A stretch of 64,000 nt of DNA, taken from Pseudolabrys sp. (lineage in GTDB: Bacteria; Pseudomonadota; Alphaproteobacteria; Rhizobiales; Xanthobacteraceae). How positions within the stretch are numbered: the stretch's first letter is position 1; the number at the start of each line of letters is the position of its first letter. A program made the translations under genes and the position numbers. The DNA lies in assembly GCA_022841665.1 (NCBI GenBank), contig JALHRB010000012.1, positions 23,386 to 87,385 on the forward strand. The letters run 5' to 3'. Below are positions 24,356 through 33,760 of this stretch, piece by piece. The notes beneath the pieces were generated by a model. The model was not told the origin of the DNA and ran no database searches. It saw only the letters and a program-made list of their open reading frames with translations.

Positions 24356-24464
24356 ACCTCCCCCTGAAAGGGGGAGGTCGGATCGCGCAGCGATCCGGGT
24401 GGGGGTCGCTTGCGGCGAGTGCAATAGACCCCCACCCTGACCCTCCCCCTTTCAGGGGGAGGGA
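24356..24464. repeat. Long imperfect palindrome, family C
   Basis: CCTCCCCCTGAAAGGGGGAGG near the left end and CCTCCCCCTTTCAGGGGGAGG near the right end are each palindromic, and the whole block also folds on itself (GGGTGGGGGTC against GACCCCCACCC). It starts 12 bp after the aldehyde dehydrogenase stop and may end that transcript. No gene lies in the 273 bp between 24345 and 24617. Confidence 0.75.
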
Positions 24465-24617
24465 ACGCAAGAGCCGCCAATCTCTCCTATGTCCGAGCCT
24501 ACGCGGCGGGTTGCGACACGCGCCGTTGTAAGCCCCTGCCCCCTCGGCTAAGACTCCGCGCAACAAAAACGGCGTCCGCGCGGGGCTCCTGCGCACTTGC
24601 CGCCAGGGGTGAAACGC

Positions 24618-26318
24618 ATGTCCGCCGCTCCCACCGCGAAGCCGACCATCGCCGCCGAAGCGTTCCTGCGCGCCCTTGCCGACCACGGCACCGACTATTT
24701 CTTCGCCAATCCCGGCACCGACTTCCCGCCCATCGTCGAAGCCTTCAGCCGCGCCCGCAAGACCAACGCCAAGGTCCCTAGGCCCGTGCTGGTGCCGCAC
24801 GAGAACCTCGCGGTCGCGATGGCGCACGGCGCCTATCTGATGAACGGCCGTCCGCAGGCGGTGATGGTGCACGTCAACGTCGGCACCGCCAACACGATCA
24901 ACAACCTCACCAACCTGTCGCGCGACCGCGTGCCGCTGATCCTCGCCGCCGGGCGTACGCCGATCACCGAGAAGGGTTCGTTCGGCTCGCGCACGCGCCC
25001 GATCCACTGGGCGCAGGAAATGTTCGACCAGGCCGGCATGGTGCGCGAGCTGGTGAAGTGGGATTACGAATTGCGCCAGCCCGGCCAGATTGGCGACGTC
25101 GTCGCGCGTTCGGTCGAGGTTGCAATGGCGCACCCGCGCGGGCCGGTCTATCTCGTGCTACCGCGCGAGCCCTTGTCGGCGCCGATGCCGGAGCCGGTCG
25201 GCCCGACCAAGCCGCGCCCGCAGGCGGCAGCGACCTTCCCCGATCCGCATGCGATCGCCACCTTGGCGGAGTGGATTGCCTCGGCCGAGCGCCCGCTGAT
25301 CGTCGCCGCGACGCTCCCGGGCAACGCCGTTCCGGTGCTGTCGCATCTCGCCGAGCGCTGCGCCATTCCCGTCGTGACGCACAATCCGCGCACGGTGTGC
25401 CTGCCGTCGAGCCACCCGATGCATTTCGGCTACGAGCCGGGCGCGCTGCTCGTCGATTCCGATCTCGTCATCGTGCTTGAATCCGACGTACCGTGGATCC
25501 CGCATTTGCAGCATCCGCCGGCCGGCTGCCACGTCGCGCATGTCGGCGAGGATCCCTTCTACGTGCGCTATCCCATGCGCTCGTTCCCCAGCGACCTCGC
25601 GGTGCAGGCCGGCGTCGTCAATGCGCTGGAAGCGCTGATGGCCGCGGTCGAGCCGCGCCTGCAGATGGCGGAGGCGCGCATCGCCGCCCGCCGGGCGCGG
25701 CTGACCGAGCGCATGCGCACGCGGCGCGCCCAGCTCGCCAAGGATTCCGCGGCCGGGCAGACCATCTCGCCGGAGTATCTGTCGCGCGCCATCGGCGAGG
25801 CGGTCGGCGACGACGCCGTCATCTTCAACGAGTATCCGCTGCGCTCCGACCACTGCCTGCGGGAAAAACCGAACACTTTCTTCGCGCTCGGCCCCGCCGG
25901 CGGGCTCGGCTGGGGCTTCGGCGCCGCGCTCGGCGCCAAGCTCGCTGCGCCGGATCAGTTCGTGGTCGCCACGCTCGGCGACGGTGCCTATATGTTCGGC
26001 AACCCGACCGTCGGCCATTGGGTGTCGGCCGTGCACAATCTGCCGATCCTCACCGTCGTCTTCAATAATGCCCGCTACGGCGCCGTGCGCCGCGCCACCT
26101 TGTCCATGTTCAAGGACGGCGCCGCCGGCGAGGACGACGGCAACACGCTCGCCAACTTGAGCCCGGCGCCGCCTTACGAGGAGATGGCGCGCGCCCAAGG
26201 CGCCCACGCCGAGCGCGTCGAGAAGCCCGCCGACCTGCCCGAGGCTTTGTCGCGCGCGCGCAACGCCGTGCTCATCGACCGCAAGCAGGCGCTGCTCAAC
26301 GTCATCACGCCCTACTAG
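24618..26318 (+). CDS. Thiamine-diphosphate-dependent enzyme, acetolactate synthase-like (second)
   Basis: Protein of 566 aa. Start ATG 24618 has AGGGG at 8-nt spacing; upstream TTG and GTG codons in frame are less well placed. The ThDP Glu is in VPHENLAVAMAHG near residue 62, and the cofactor motif is LGDGAYMFGN...FNNARYG near 455-482. It opens with FFANPGTDFPPIVEAF, common in this family. It is only distantly like the first ThDP enzyme at 21161, so not a recent copy. The next gene, 27 bp on, is a decarboxylase-type amidohydrolase. Substrate unknown; a 2-oxo acid is expected. Confidence 0.82.
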   Translation: MSAAPTAKPTIAAEAFLRALADHGTDYFFANPGTDFPPIVEAFSRARKTNAKVPRPVLVPHENLAVAMAHGAYLMNGRPQAVMVHVNVGTANTINNLTNLSRDRVPLILAAGRTPITEKGSFGSRTRPIHWAQEMFDQAGMVRELVKWDYELRQPGQIGDVVARSVEVAMAHPRGPVYLVLPREPLSAPMPEPVGPTKPRPQAAATFPDPHAIATLAEWIASAERPLIVAATLPGNAVPVLSHLAERCAIPVVTHNPRTVCLPSSHPMHFGYEPGALLVDSDLVIVLESDVPWIPHLQHPPAGCHVAHVGEDPFYVRYPMRSFPSDLAVQAGVVNALEALMAAVEPRLQMAEARIAARRARLTERMRTRRAQLAKDSAAGQTISPEYLSRAIGEAVGDDAVIFNEYPLRSDHCLREKPNTFFALGPAGGLGWGFGAALGAKLAAPDQFVVATLGDGAYMFGNPTVGHWVSAVHNLPILTVVFNNARYGAVRRATLSMFKDGAAGEDDGNTLANLSPAPPYEEMARAQGAHAERVEKPADLPEALSRARNAVLIDRKQALLNVITPY

Positions 26319-26345
26319 CCGACAAGAAGAAACACGGAGAAGTCC

Positions 26346-27362
26346 ATGCGTATCGACGCCTATACCCATTTCATGCCGAGCCGGATGTTCAAGCTGCTGG
26401 TCGACAGCGGCTACCCGGACATCGGCAAGCGCATGCGCGAGGTGCCCTGCATCCACGATCTCGACGAGCGCCGCCGCGTCGTCGACACGTTCAAGGACTA
26501 TGCGCAGATCCTATCCTACCCGATGCCGCCGCTGGAGGCCTTCACCAAAGGCGACGGCGTCAAGGCGAATGACTGCGCCAAGCTGATCAACGACGAATTC
26601 GTCGAAATCTGCGGCAAGCACCCGGACCATTTCCCCGGCTGGGTGGCGCAGATCGCGCTGAACGCACCCGATGCCGGCGTCGGCGAGGCGCAGCGCGCCA
26701 TTAAAAATGGCGCGCTCGGCGTGCAGATCTACACCAACATCGCCGGCAAGCCACTCGACGATCCGGCCTTCGAGCCGTTCTTCGCCGCCATGGAGAAGCT
26801 CGACAAGCCGATCTGGCTGCACCCGGCGCGCAACGCCGGCTTTGCCGACTACGCATCCGAGAAGAAGTCGCGCTTCGAAATCTGGTGGGCCTTTGGCTGG
26901 TCCTACGAGACAGCAGCGGCCATGGCGCGGCTGGTGTTCTCGCGCATCATGGACAAATACCCCAACCTGAAGATCATCACCCACCACTTCGGCGGCATCG
27001 TGCCGATGCTGGAAGGCCGCATCGGCCCCGGCTGGGACCAGCTTGGCGCGCGCACCTCGGACGAGGACCTCACGGTGCTGCTCAAGCAGCTCAAGAAGCG
27101 CCCGCTCGACTACTTCAAGCACGCGTTCTACGCCGACACCGCCACCTTCTCGGCCAAGCCGGCGATGGACTTAGGTTTCGCCTTCTACGATCTCGACAAG
27201 ATCGTGTTCGCCTCCGACTGCCCGTTCGACCCGGAGAAGGGCACGATGTACACGCGCGACACGCTGCGCTTCATCGAGGAGCGCGACATGCCGAAGGCCG
27301 ACAAGGACAAGGTCTGGCACGGCAACCTCGAGCGCATCACCGGCGTGACGTTCAAGAAGTAG
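26346..27362 (+). CDS. Amidohydrolase family 2 protein, ACMSD/aromatic decarboxylase type
   Basis: Metal-dependent barrel protein of 338 aa in the family of ACMS decarboxylase, gamma-resorcylate decarboxylase and 5-carboxyvanillate decarboxylase. Metal-site motifs are visible: DAYTHFMP at residues 4-11 (one His where others have His-x-His), WLHPARN near 157, THHFGG near 215, and ASDCPFDPE with the catalytic Asp near 290. Such enzymes remove a carboxylate from an aromatic ring or muconate semialdehyde without oxidation. Lies last in the aromatic district. The reaction is inferred from family; hydrolase activity is an alternative. Confidence 0.8.
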   Translation: MRIDAYTHFMPSRMFKLLVDSGYPDIGKRMREVPCIHDLDERRRVVDTFKDYAQILSYPMPPLEAFTKGDGVKANDCAKLINDEFVEICGKHPDHFPGWVAQIALNAPDAGVGEAQRAIKNGALGVQIYTNIAGKPLDDPAFEPFFAAMEKLDKPIWLHPARNAGFADYASEKKSRFEIWWAFGWSYETAAAMARLVFSRIMDKYPNLKIITHHFGGIVPMLEGRIGPGWDQLGARTSDEDLTVLLKQLKKRPLDYFKHAFYADTATFSAKPAMDLGFAFYDLDKIVFASDCPFDPEKGTMYTRDTLRFIEERDMPKADKDKVWHGNLERITGVTFKK

Positions 27363-27388
27363 GCTTCTCCGCCAGCCCCATAACGCAC

Positions 27389-27489
27389 TGTCATGCCCCG
27401 CGAAAGCGGGGCATCCAGTAGCCCCTGCGCTTGAGACCAACTGCAAGCTCGGTGAGTACTGGATCATCCGCTTTCGCGGATGATGACAG
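27389..27489. repeat. Palindromic repeat, family B, copy 3
   Basis: Hairpins GCCCCGCGAAAGCGGGGC near 27394 and ATCATCCGCTTTCGCGGATGAT near 27464. The open frame upstream of the mutS start enters this element, which argues for the later mutS start. Confidence 0.75.
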
Positions 27490-27518
27490 GGAGTGTGTGT
27501 CTGCTACCATCCGGCCCC

Positions 27519-30281
27519 ATGGCGCTGACTAACCCCATCGGCCTGTCCGAGCCGGACGAGACGCCGCCCCCTCCGCCGGAGCAGAACGGGCACGTCTCGC
27601 CCGTGATGGCGCAATACGTCGAGATCAAGGCCGCCAATCCGGACTGCCTGTTGTTCTACCGGATGGGAGATTTCTACGAGTTGTTCTTCGAGGACGCCGA
27701 GGTCGCCTCGCGCGCGCTCGGCATCGTGCTCACCAAGCGCGGCAAGCATTACGGCCAGGACATTCCGATGTGCGGGGTGCCGATCCACCGCGCCGACGAA
27801 TATCTGCACCGGCTGATCGCGCTCGGCCACCGCGTCGCGGTCTGCGAGCAACTGGAAGACCCGGCCGAGGCGAGGAAGCGCGGATCGAAGAGCGTGGTGC
27901 GGCGCGACGTGGTGCGCCTGGTCACGCCCGGCACGCTCACCGAAGACACGCTGCTGGACGCCAAGCGCAACAACTACCTGCTCGCCGTCGCGCGCGCGCG
28001 GCTGTCCTCCGTCGGCGAGGAAGCGCGCTTCGCGCTCGCCTGGATCGACATCTCCACCGGCGAATTCCGCCTCACTGAATGCGACCGCCTCGCGCTCGCC
28101 GCCGAGATCGCGCGCCTGGAGCCGAGCGAAATCCTCGTCTCCGACGCGCTCTATGCCGACGCCGACCTGGTGCCTTACTGGCGCTCGCTGCCGGCGGTGA
28201 CGCCGCTCACCCGCGACGTGTTCGACTCGGCCACCGCCGAGCGCCGTCTGACCTCCTTCTTTTCGGTCGCCACCAGCGAGGCCTTCGGCGCGCTGACGCG
28301 GCTGGAGCTGACCGCCGCCGCGGCTTGCGTCACGTACGTCGAGCGCACCCAGCTCGGCCAGCGGCCGCCGCTGTCGCCGCCGCTGCGCGAGAGCGCCGGC
28401 GCCACCATGGCCATCGACCAGGCGACGCGCGGCAATCTCGAACTGGTGCGCACGCTTGGCGGCGAGCGGCGCGGCTCGCTCTTGGACGCCATCGACCGCA
28501 CGGTCACCTCCGCCGGCTCGCGCCTGCTGGCCCAAAGGCTGTCGGCGCCGCTCACCGATCCGGCCGCGATCGGACGCCGGCTCGACGCCGTCGGCGCTTT
28601 TGTCGCCGACATCGCCGCGCGTGCCGACACCCGCTCCCGCCTGGCGGCTGCCCCCGATATCGCGCGTTCGCTTGCCCGCCTCGCGGTCTCGCGCGGCGGA
28701 CCGCGCGACCTTGCGGCCGTGCGCGACGGCATCCTGGCCGCGGCCGAGCTTGCCCGCGCCCTCGCTGCGCTGGAGGACACGCCGGCGGAGATCGCCGCCG
28801 CGCTGCAAAGCTGCCGCCGTCCCGACGGCATGCTCGCCGCCGAATTGTCCGCCGCGCTCGCCGCCGAATTGCCCGCCTTCAAGCGCGACGGCGGCTTCGT
28901 GCGCGAAGGCTATGCCGCCGCGCTCGACGAGACCCGCGCGCTGCGCGACGAATCGCGCCGCGTCATCGCCGCGCTGCAGGCGCGCTACGCCGACGAGAGC
29001 GGCGTGAAGGGCCTCAAGATCCGCCACAACAACGTGCTCGGCTATTTCGTCGAGGTCACCGCCCAGCACGGCGAGAAGCTGTTGGCGGCGCCGCTCAATG
29101 CCACCTTCATCCACCGCCAGACGCTGGCCGGCCAGGTGCGCTTCACCACCACCGAATTGGGCGAGCTGGAAGCCAAGATCGCCAGCGCGGCCGAGCGCGC
29201 GCTCGGTCTCGAACTGGAAATCTTCGACCGGCTCTCCGCCGCCGTCATCGCCGAGAGCGCCGCGCTGAAGGAATGCGCCGAGGCGCTCGCCCGCCTCGAC
29301 GTCGCCAGCGCGCTCGCCCAGCTTGCCGCCGAGCGCGACTATGCGCGGCCGGTCGTCGACGACGGGCTTGCGTTCGCGGTCGAAGGCGGCCGCCACCCCG
29401 TCGTGGAGCAGGCGCTGGCGCGCGACGGCACGCCGTTCGTGGCCAACGACTGCGATCTCTCGCCGCCCGAAAGCGCGGGCGCCGGCCGCATCTGGCTGAT
29501 CACCGGCCCCAACATGGCCGGCAAATCCACGTTCCTGCGGCAGAACGCGCTGATCGCCATCCTGGCGCAGACCGGCTCCTTCGTGCCGGCCAAGACCGCG
29601 CATATCGGCGTCGTGGACCGGCTGTTCTCGCGCGTCGGCGCCGCCGACGATCTGGCGCGCGGCCGCTCGACCTTCATGGTTGAGATGGTGGAAACCGCCG
29701 CCATCCTCAACCAGGCGGGCGAGCACGCGCTCGTGATCCTCGACGAGATCGGCCGCGGCACCGCCACCTTCGACGGCCTGTCGATCGCCTGGGCCACCGT
29801 CGAGCACCTGCACGACGTCAACAAATGCCGCGCATTGTTCGCCACGCATTTCCACGAGCTGACCGCGCTCGCCGCCCGCCTCGACCGCCTGCACAACGCG
29901 ACCGTGAAAGTGAAGGAGTGGAAAGGCGACGTGGTGTTCCTGCACGAGGTCATCCCGGGCTCCGCCGACCATTCCTACGGCATCCAGGTGGCCAAGCTCG
30001 CCGGCCTGCCGTCGAGCGTGATCGAGCGCGCCAAGGTGGTGCTCGCCAAGCTCGAGCAGGAAGACCGCGCCGCGCCCAAATTCTTCAAGGACTTGGGCTT
30101 CGAGGATCTGCCGCTGTTCGCCGCGCCCTACACGCCGACGCGCGAAGTGCAGGACAGCGCGCACGAACTGGTGCTGGCCGCCGTCGCCGCGCTCAATCCC
30201 GACGACATGTCGCCGCGCGAGGCGATGGAAGCGCTCTATGCGCTGAAAGCAAAACTCACGCAGACGGAAAAGAAGACCTAG
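27519..30281 (+). CDS. mutS: DNA mismatch repair protein MutS
   Basis: Protein of 920 aa, in the alphaproteobacterial range. It recognises mismatches as a dimer and signals to MutL using ATP. The mismatch-wedge Phe-x-Glu is Phe52-Tyr-Glu54 in [11 protein letters not shown]. Walker A is [10 protein letters not shown] near residue 665 and Walker [17 protein letters not shown] near 740; FATHFHELT follows. The start at ATG 27519 was chosen over 27480 because the latter lies in a palindromic repeat. The N-terminal 30 residues are Pro-rich and variable. In related genomes mutS commonly neighbours glnD; here glnD is 8 kb away. Confidence 0.97.
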   Translation: MALTNPIGLSEPDETPPPPPEQNGHVSPVMAQYVEIKAANPDCLLFYRMGDFYELFFEDAEVASRALGIVLTKRGKHYGQDIPMCGVPIHRADEYLHRLIALGHRVAVCEQLEDPAEARKRGSKSVVRRDVVRLVTPGTLTEDTLLDAKRNNYLLAVARARLSSVGEEARFALAWIDISTGEFRLTECDRLALAAEIARLEPSEILVSDALYADADLVPYWRSLPAVTPLTRDVFDSATAERRLTSFFSVATSEAFGALTRLELTAAAACVTYVERTQLGQRPPLSPPLRESAGATMAIDQATRGNLELVRTLGGERRGSLLDAIDRTVTSAGSRLLAQRLSAPLTDPAAIGRRLDAVGAFVADIAARADTRSRLAAAPDIARSLARLAVSRGGPRDLAAVRDGILAAAELARALAALEDTPAEIAAALQSCRRPDGMLAAELSAALAAELPAFKRDGGFVREGYAAALDETRALRDESRRVIAALQARYADESGVKGLKIRHNNVLGYFVEVTAQHGEKLLAAPLNATFIHRQTLAGQVRFTTTELGELEAKIASAAERALGLELEIFDRLSAAVIAESAALKECAEALARLDVASALAQLAAERDYARPVVDDGLAFAVEGGRHPVVEQALARDGTPFVANDCDLSPPESAGAGRIWLITGPNMAGKSTFLRQNALIAILAQTGSFVPAKTAHIGVVDRLFSRVGAADDLARGRSTFMVEMVETAAILNQAGEHALVILDEIGRGTATFDGLSIAWATVEHLHDVNKCRALFATHFHELTALAARLDRLHNATVKVKEWKGDVVFLHEVIPGSADHSYGIQVAKLAGLPSSVIERAKVVLAKLEQEDRAAPKFFKDLGFEDLPLFAAPYTPTREVQDSAHELVLAAVAALNPDDMSPREAMEALYALKAKLTQTEKKT

Positions 30282-30285
30282 TGCA

Positions 30286-32049
30286 ATGAACATCGCAGAC
30301 AGAAAGCAGGCGACGGCGGTCGCCGACGCGCAAAAGTGGCTTGAGAGTTTCGAAGCGGCGCTGAAGGCGCAGAATGCGGCGGCGGCGGCGAAGCTGTTCG
30401 TCGCCCACGGCCTCTGGCGCGACGTCGTCGCCTTCACCTGGAACATCCAGACGATGAGCGGCCGGCCCGCCATCGAGGCGATGTTCGGCGAGACGCTGGC
30501 GCGCATACGCCCGGCCAATTTCCACGTGCCGGCGGCGCGCACGCCGCCGCGCTGGGTCACCCGCGCCGGGACCGAATGCATCGAGGTGCTGTTGGCGTTC
30601 GACACCACCTTCGGCAGCGGCGCCGGAGTCGTCCGCCTGGTGCCCGACCCGGACGCGCCCACGCGGCTCGCCGCCTGGACGATGGTCACGACGCTGGAGG
30701 AAATCCGCGGTCACGAAGAGCTGTTCAAGCGGCCCGAGATGCGCGAGCCGGAGAGCACGCGCGACTTCGGCGCCGAGAACTGGCTCGACCGCCGTGCCAA
30801 GGCGCGCGCCTATGCCGACCGCGATCCCGCCGTGCTCGTGGTCGGCGGCGGCCAGGCCGGTCTCGCCATCGCCGCGCGACTCACCCAGCTCGGCATCGAT
30901 ACGCTCATCGTCGACCGTCACGCGCGCGTCGGCGACAACTGGCGCAAGCGCTATCATTCGCTGACGCTGCACAACGAGATGCACGTCAATCACCTACCCT
31001 ATCTGCCGTTCCCGCCGACCTTCCCGACCTACATCCCGAAGGACAAGCTCGCCAACTGGTTCGAGTCCTACGTCGAGAGCATGGAGATCAATTTCTGGAC
31101 CGGCACCGAGCTGATCTCCGGCGGCTACGACGACGCGCGCAGGCAGTGGAACGTCACGTTGCGCAAGGCGGACGGCAGCGAGCGCGTGATGCATCCGCGC
31201 CATCTCATCTTCGCCACCGGCGTGAGCAGCATTCCGTTCACGCCCGACCTGCCCGGCCTCAAGGACTTCGGCGGCCAGATCGTGCACTCAGGCTCTTTCG
31301 CCGATGCGGAGAAGTGGAGGGGCCGCAAGGCGCTGGTGCTCGGCACCGGCACCAGCGGTCACGACGTCGCGCAGGAGCTGCAGGCGCACGGCGCCGACGT
31401 CACGCTCATCCAGCGCAGCAAGACCTATGTCGTAAGCCTGAAGGAAGCGCAGAGCGTCTACGCCATCTACTCCGAAGGCATCCCCTTCGAGGACTGCGAC
31501 CTGCTGGCGACCTCGTTCCCCTATCCGGTGCTGCAGCGCTCCTACCAGATCTCGACCGCCAGAGGCCGCGAGGTGGACAAGGCGCTGCTTGACGCGCTGG
31601 AGAAGAAGGGCTTCCGCCTGCATTTCGGCGAGGACGAGACCGGTTTCCAGATGATGTATCTGCGCCGCGGCGGCGGCTACTACTTCAACGTCGGCTGCTC
31701 GGAGCTGATCATCGCCGGCAAGGTCGGCCTGATGCAGTATGCCGACATCGACAAATTCGTCGCGGGAGGCGCAAAGCTCAAGGACGGCAGCGTGAAACCG
31801 GCCGAACTCCTGGTGCTGGCCACCGGCTACAAGAGCCAGCAGGAGACCGTGCGCGCCTATCTCGGCGACGACATCGCCGACCGCATCGGCCCGGTCTGGG
31901 GCTTCGACGAGGGCGGCGAATTGCGCAACATGTGGCGGCGCACCGCGCAGCCGGGCCTGTGGTTCAACGCCGGCAGCCTGGCGCAGTGCCGCATCTTCTC
32001 GCGCTATCTCGCGCTGCAGATCAAGGCACTGGAGGAGAAGCTGATCTAG
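30286..32049 (+). CDS. Flavin-containing monooxygenase with N-terminal NTF2-like domain
   Basis: Protein of 587 aa. Residues about 15-145 look like a SnoaL/NTF2-type cone domain (KWLESFEAALKAQNAAAAAK, then LWRDVVAFTW). The FMO part starts with the FAD loop VLVVGGGQAGLAIAARL near 185 and has the NADPH loop ALVLGTGTSGHDVAQEL near 348 and LVLATGYKSQQE near 505. It should oxygenate a soft nucleophile or ketone with NADPH and O2. Starts 4 bp after the mutS stop, so it may be carried on the mutS transcript. Its stop overlaps the next convergent gene by 4 bp. Substrate unknown. Confidence 0.85.
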   Translation: MNIADRKQATAVADAQKWLESFEAALKAQNAAAAAKLFVAHGLWRDVVAFTWNIQTMSGRPAIEAMFGETLARIRPANFHVPAARTPPRWVTRAGTECIEVLLAFDTTFGSGAGVVRLVPDPDAPTRLAAWTMVTTLEEIRGHEELFKRPEMREPESTRDFGAENWLDRRAKARAYADRDPAVLVVGGGQAGLAIAARLTQLGIDTLIVDRHARVGDNWRKRYHSLTLHNEMHVNHLPYLPFPPTFPTYIPKDKLANWFESYVESMEINFWTGTELISGGYDDARRQWNVTLRKADGSERVMHPRHLIFATGVSSIPFTPDLPGLKDFGGQIVHSGSFADAEKWRGRKALVLGTGTSGHDVAQELQAHGADVTLIQRSKTYVVSLKEAQSVYAIYSEGIPFEDCDLLATSFPYPVLQRSYQISTARGREVDKALLDALEKKGFRLHFGEDETGFQMMYLRRGGGYYFNVGCSELIIAGKVGLMQYADIDKFVAGGAKLKDGSVKPAELLVLATGYKSQQETVRAYLGDDIADRIGPVWGFDEGGELRNMWRRTAQPGLWFNAGSLAQCRIFSRYLALQIKALEEKLI

Positions 32050-32834
32050 GCACGCGCCCGCCGCGCGCGCAGCCCCCAGAGCATGGCGTTCCAGGCGATG
32101 CCGATGCTCAGCCCGATCGCATAGGACCACCAGACGCCGAGCGGCACCGCCAGCAGGTGCACGGCGAGCATGCTCAGCACCAGCCCGACCAGCGGCAGCT
32201 GCACGTGCGCGGCGACGCTCGCGGCCGCCGGCCCGCCGATGCGCGGGTGCAGGATGATGAAGTAGGAGCCCATCGCCACCGGGAAATAGACGAACAGGCC
32301 GGAGGCGAAGGAGCCGATCGAGTAGCTGGCGCTGGTGACCACGATGACACACACAGTGACCACGGCTGCGCGCCAGGCAAGATCGGTGGCGCTCGCCCGC
32401 GCCGCGCCGCGTACGCCCGCGGCCCGAAAGCGCCGGCCGGCAACGATGGTGAGCGGAAACGCAACCGCCGCGAACAGCAGCGCGCCCGCCAAGCTCCAGT
32501 CGACGAAGGTCGTGGCATAGGCGATCGCAAACCACAGCACGTAGGCGCCGGTGATGCTCACCAGCAGCGAATGGCGCTGCGCCAGCACCGCGTAGGCGAG
32601 CGCGAAGATGGCGCAGATGGAATTCGAGACGATGCTGCCGACCGCGCTGGCGGCGATGAAATCCGGCGGATGCTCGAAGGCGAGGATGATCAGCGCGGCG
32701 CCGCCGGCCGTCGGCAGCGAGGCGATCAGCGAGCCGACGAAGGGGCCGCTGCGCTCGACCACGACCGAGGCCGCGACCACGATGCCCGCCGTCATCGCGA
32801 TCTTCAGCAGCAGGCCGATGAAAAAAGTACCCAT
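32046..32834 (-). CDS. Conserved integral membrane protein, tandem paralogue 2
   Basis: Hydrophobic protein of 262 aa with about eight membrane segments and no signal of an enzyme. The opening GLLLKIAMTAGIVVAASVVVERSGPFVGSLIASLP aligns with the upstream gene at 32836 (LILRMAITAGFVLAATVTAERAGPLVGGLVATLP), so the two are tandem duplicates. The genes are separated by one base, which implies coupling, and the products may form a heteromeric pair. Function not recognised. Confidence 0.75.
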   Translation of the reverse strand: MGTFFIGLLLKIAMTAGIVVAASVVVERSGPFVGSLIASLPTAGGAALIILAFEHPPDFIAASAVGSIVSNSICAIFALAYAVLAQRHSLLVSITGAYVLWFAIAYATTFVDWSLAGALLFAAVAFPLTIVAGRRFRAAGVRGAARASATDLAWRAAVVTVCVIVVTSASYSIGSFASGLFVYFPVAMGSYFIILHPRIGGPAAASVAAHVQLPLVGLVLSMLAVHLLAVPLGVWWSYAIGLSIGIAWNAMLWGLRARRARA

Positions 32835-32835
32835 G

Positions 32836-33630
32836 CTAGACCGCGATGCCGTGCCGGCGCGCGAGCAGCACCAGCAGGCTCCAGCCCACCGAGGTCGCCA
32901 GCGCGAGAGAGAGGCCGATCGCGGAGCCGAACGGCACCGCCGTGACGTGCAGCACGATGCAGGCGAAGGCGAAGCCGGTCAGCCCGAGCACCGCGTTGGC
33001 CATCACCGCCGCGCTCGGCTTGCCGCCGACCTGGCGGTGCAGAATGATCTGCACGCTGATCAATATGATCGGGAAGATCGCGAGAATGCCGCTGCCGCCG
33101 GGCCCGATGCGGAAGCTGAGCGTCACCACGACGCCGACCAGCGCCGCCACCATCGCGGCGCGCAGCACGAGATCATACCAGCGCACATAGATGCGCGGGA
33201 TCGGCACATTGCGCAGCGGCCGCGCGATCGAGATGCAGGCGGCCAGCACGACCACGTTGACCAGGAGCGCGCTCGTCACCGTCCAGGGCAGCGCATAGAC
33301 GACCCAGGCCAGCGCGAACCACACCAGCATGGCCAGCGTCAGGCTGACGAACAGCGAGCGCTTCTGCGCCAGCAGCGCGTAAGTGAGCGCAAAGATGACG
33401 TTGACCGCGTTGATGGCGAGGCTGTTGAGCGCGCTCGCCGCGATGAAAGCCGCGTCGTGGTCGAGCGCGAGGAACACGTAGACCGGGCCGCCGCCGAGCG
33501 GCAGCGTCGCCACCAGGCCGCCGACCAACGGGCCGGCGCGCTCGGCCGTCACCGTCGCCGCCAGCACGAAGCCGGCGGTGATCGCCATGCGGAGGATCAG
33601 GATGAGCGCAAATTGAAGGTCGGGAGACAT
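32836..33630 (-). CDS. Conserved integral membrane protein, tandem paralogue 1
   Basis: Hydrophobic protein of 264 aa with about eight membrane segments, paralogous to the next gene on the strand. Shared features are the N-terminal AGF/AGI...AERAGPLVGGL region, a middle LLAQKRSLFVSLTLAMLVWFALA block, and a C-terminal IGLSLALATSVGWSLL stretch. First gene of a two-gene unit; a family B repeat lies just upstream. Function not recognised. Confidence 0.75.
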   Translation of the reverse strand: MSPDLQFALILILRMAITAGFVLAATVTAERAGPLVGGLVATLPLGGGPVYVFLALDHDAAFIAASALNSLAINAVNVIFALTYALLAQKRSLFVSLTLAMLVWFALAWVVYALPWTVTSALLVNVVVLAACISIARPLRNVPIPRIYVRWYDLVLRAAMVAALVGVVVTLSFRIGPGGSGILAIFPIILISVQIILHRQVGGKPSAAVMANAVLGLTGFAFACIVLHVTAVPFGSAIGLSLALATSVGWSLLVLLARRHGIAV

Positions 33631-33652
33631 CGGCGCCCGGACATGATCATGG

Positions 33653-33753
33653 CGTCATGCCCCGCGCAAGCGGGGCATCCAGTAAGCACCGATGCCGATT
33701 TGCATCGCTGGCGCCTGCGAGGACTGGATCGCCCGCTTTCGCGGGCGATGACT
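33653..33753. repeat. Palindromic repeat, family B, copy 4
   Basis: Hairpins GCCCCGCGCAAGCGGGGC near 33659 and ATCGCCCGCTTTCGCGGGCGAT near 33728, between the OsmC gene end and the membrane protein start. Confidence 0.75.
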
Positions 33754-33760
33754 GCGCCTG

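Noticed and set aside
24356..24464. Family C palindrome as a simple intrinsic terminator
   Set aside because: No U-run follows the stems, and the block looks like a dispersed repeat; it may still affect transcript ends.
27504..30689. 1061-aa minus-strand open frame opposite mutS
   Set aside because: Low-complexity Arg/Ala/Gly-rich antisense shadow of a clear mutS gene; no domain and no start signal.
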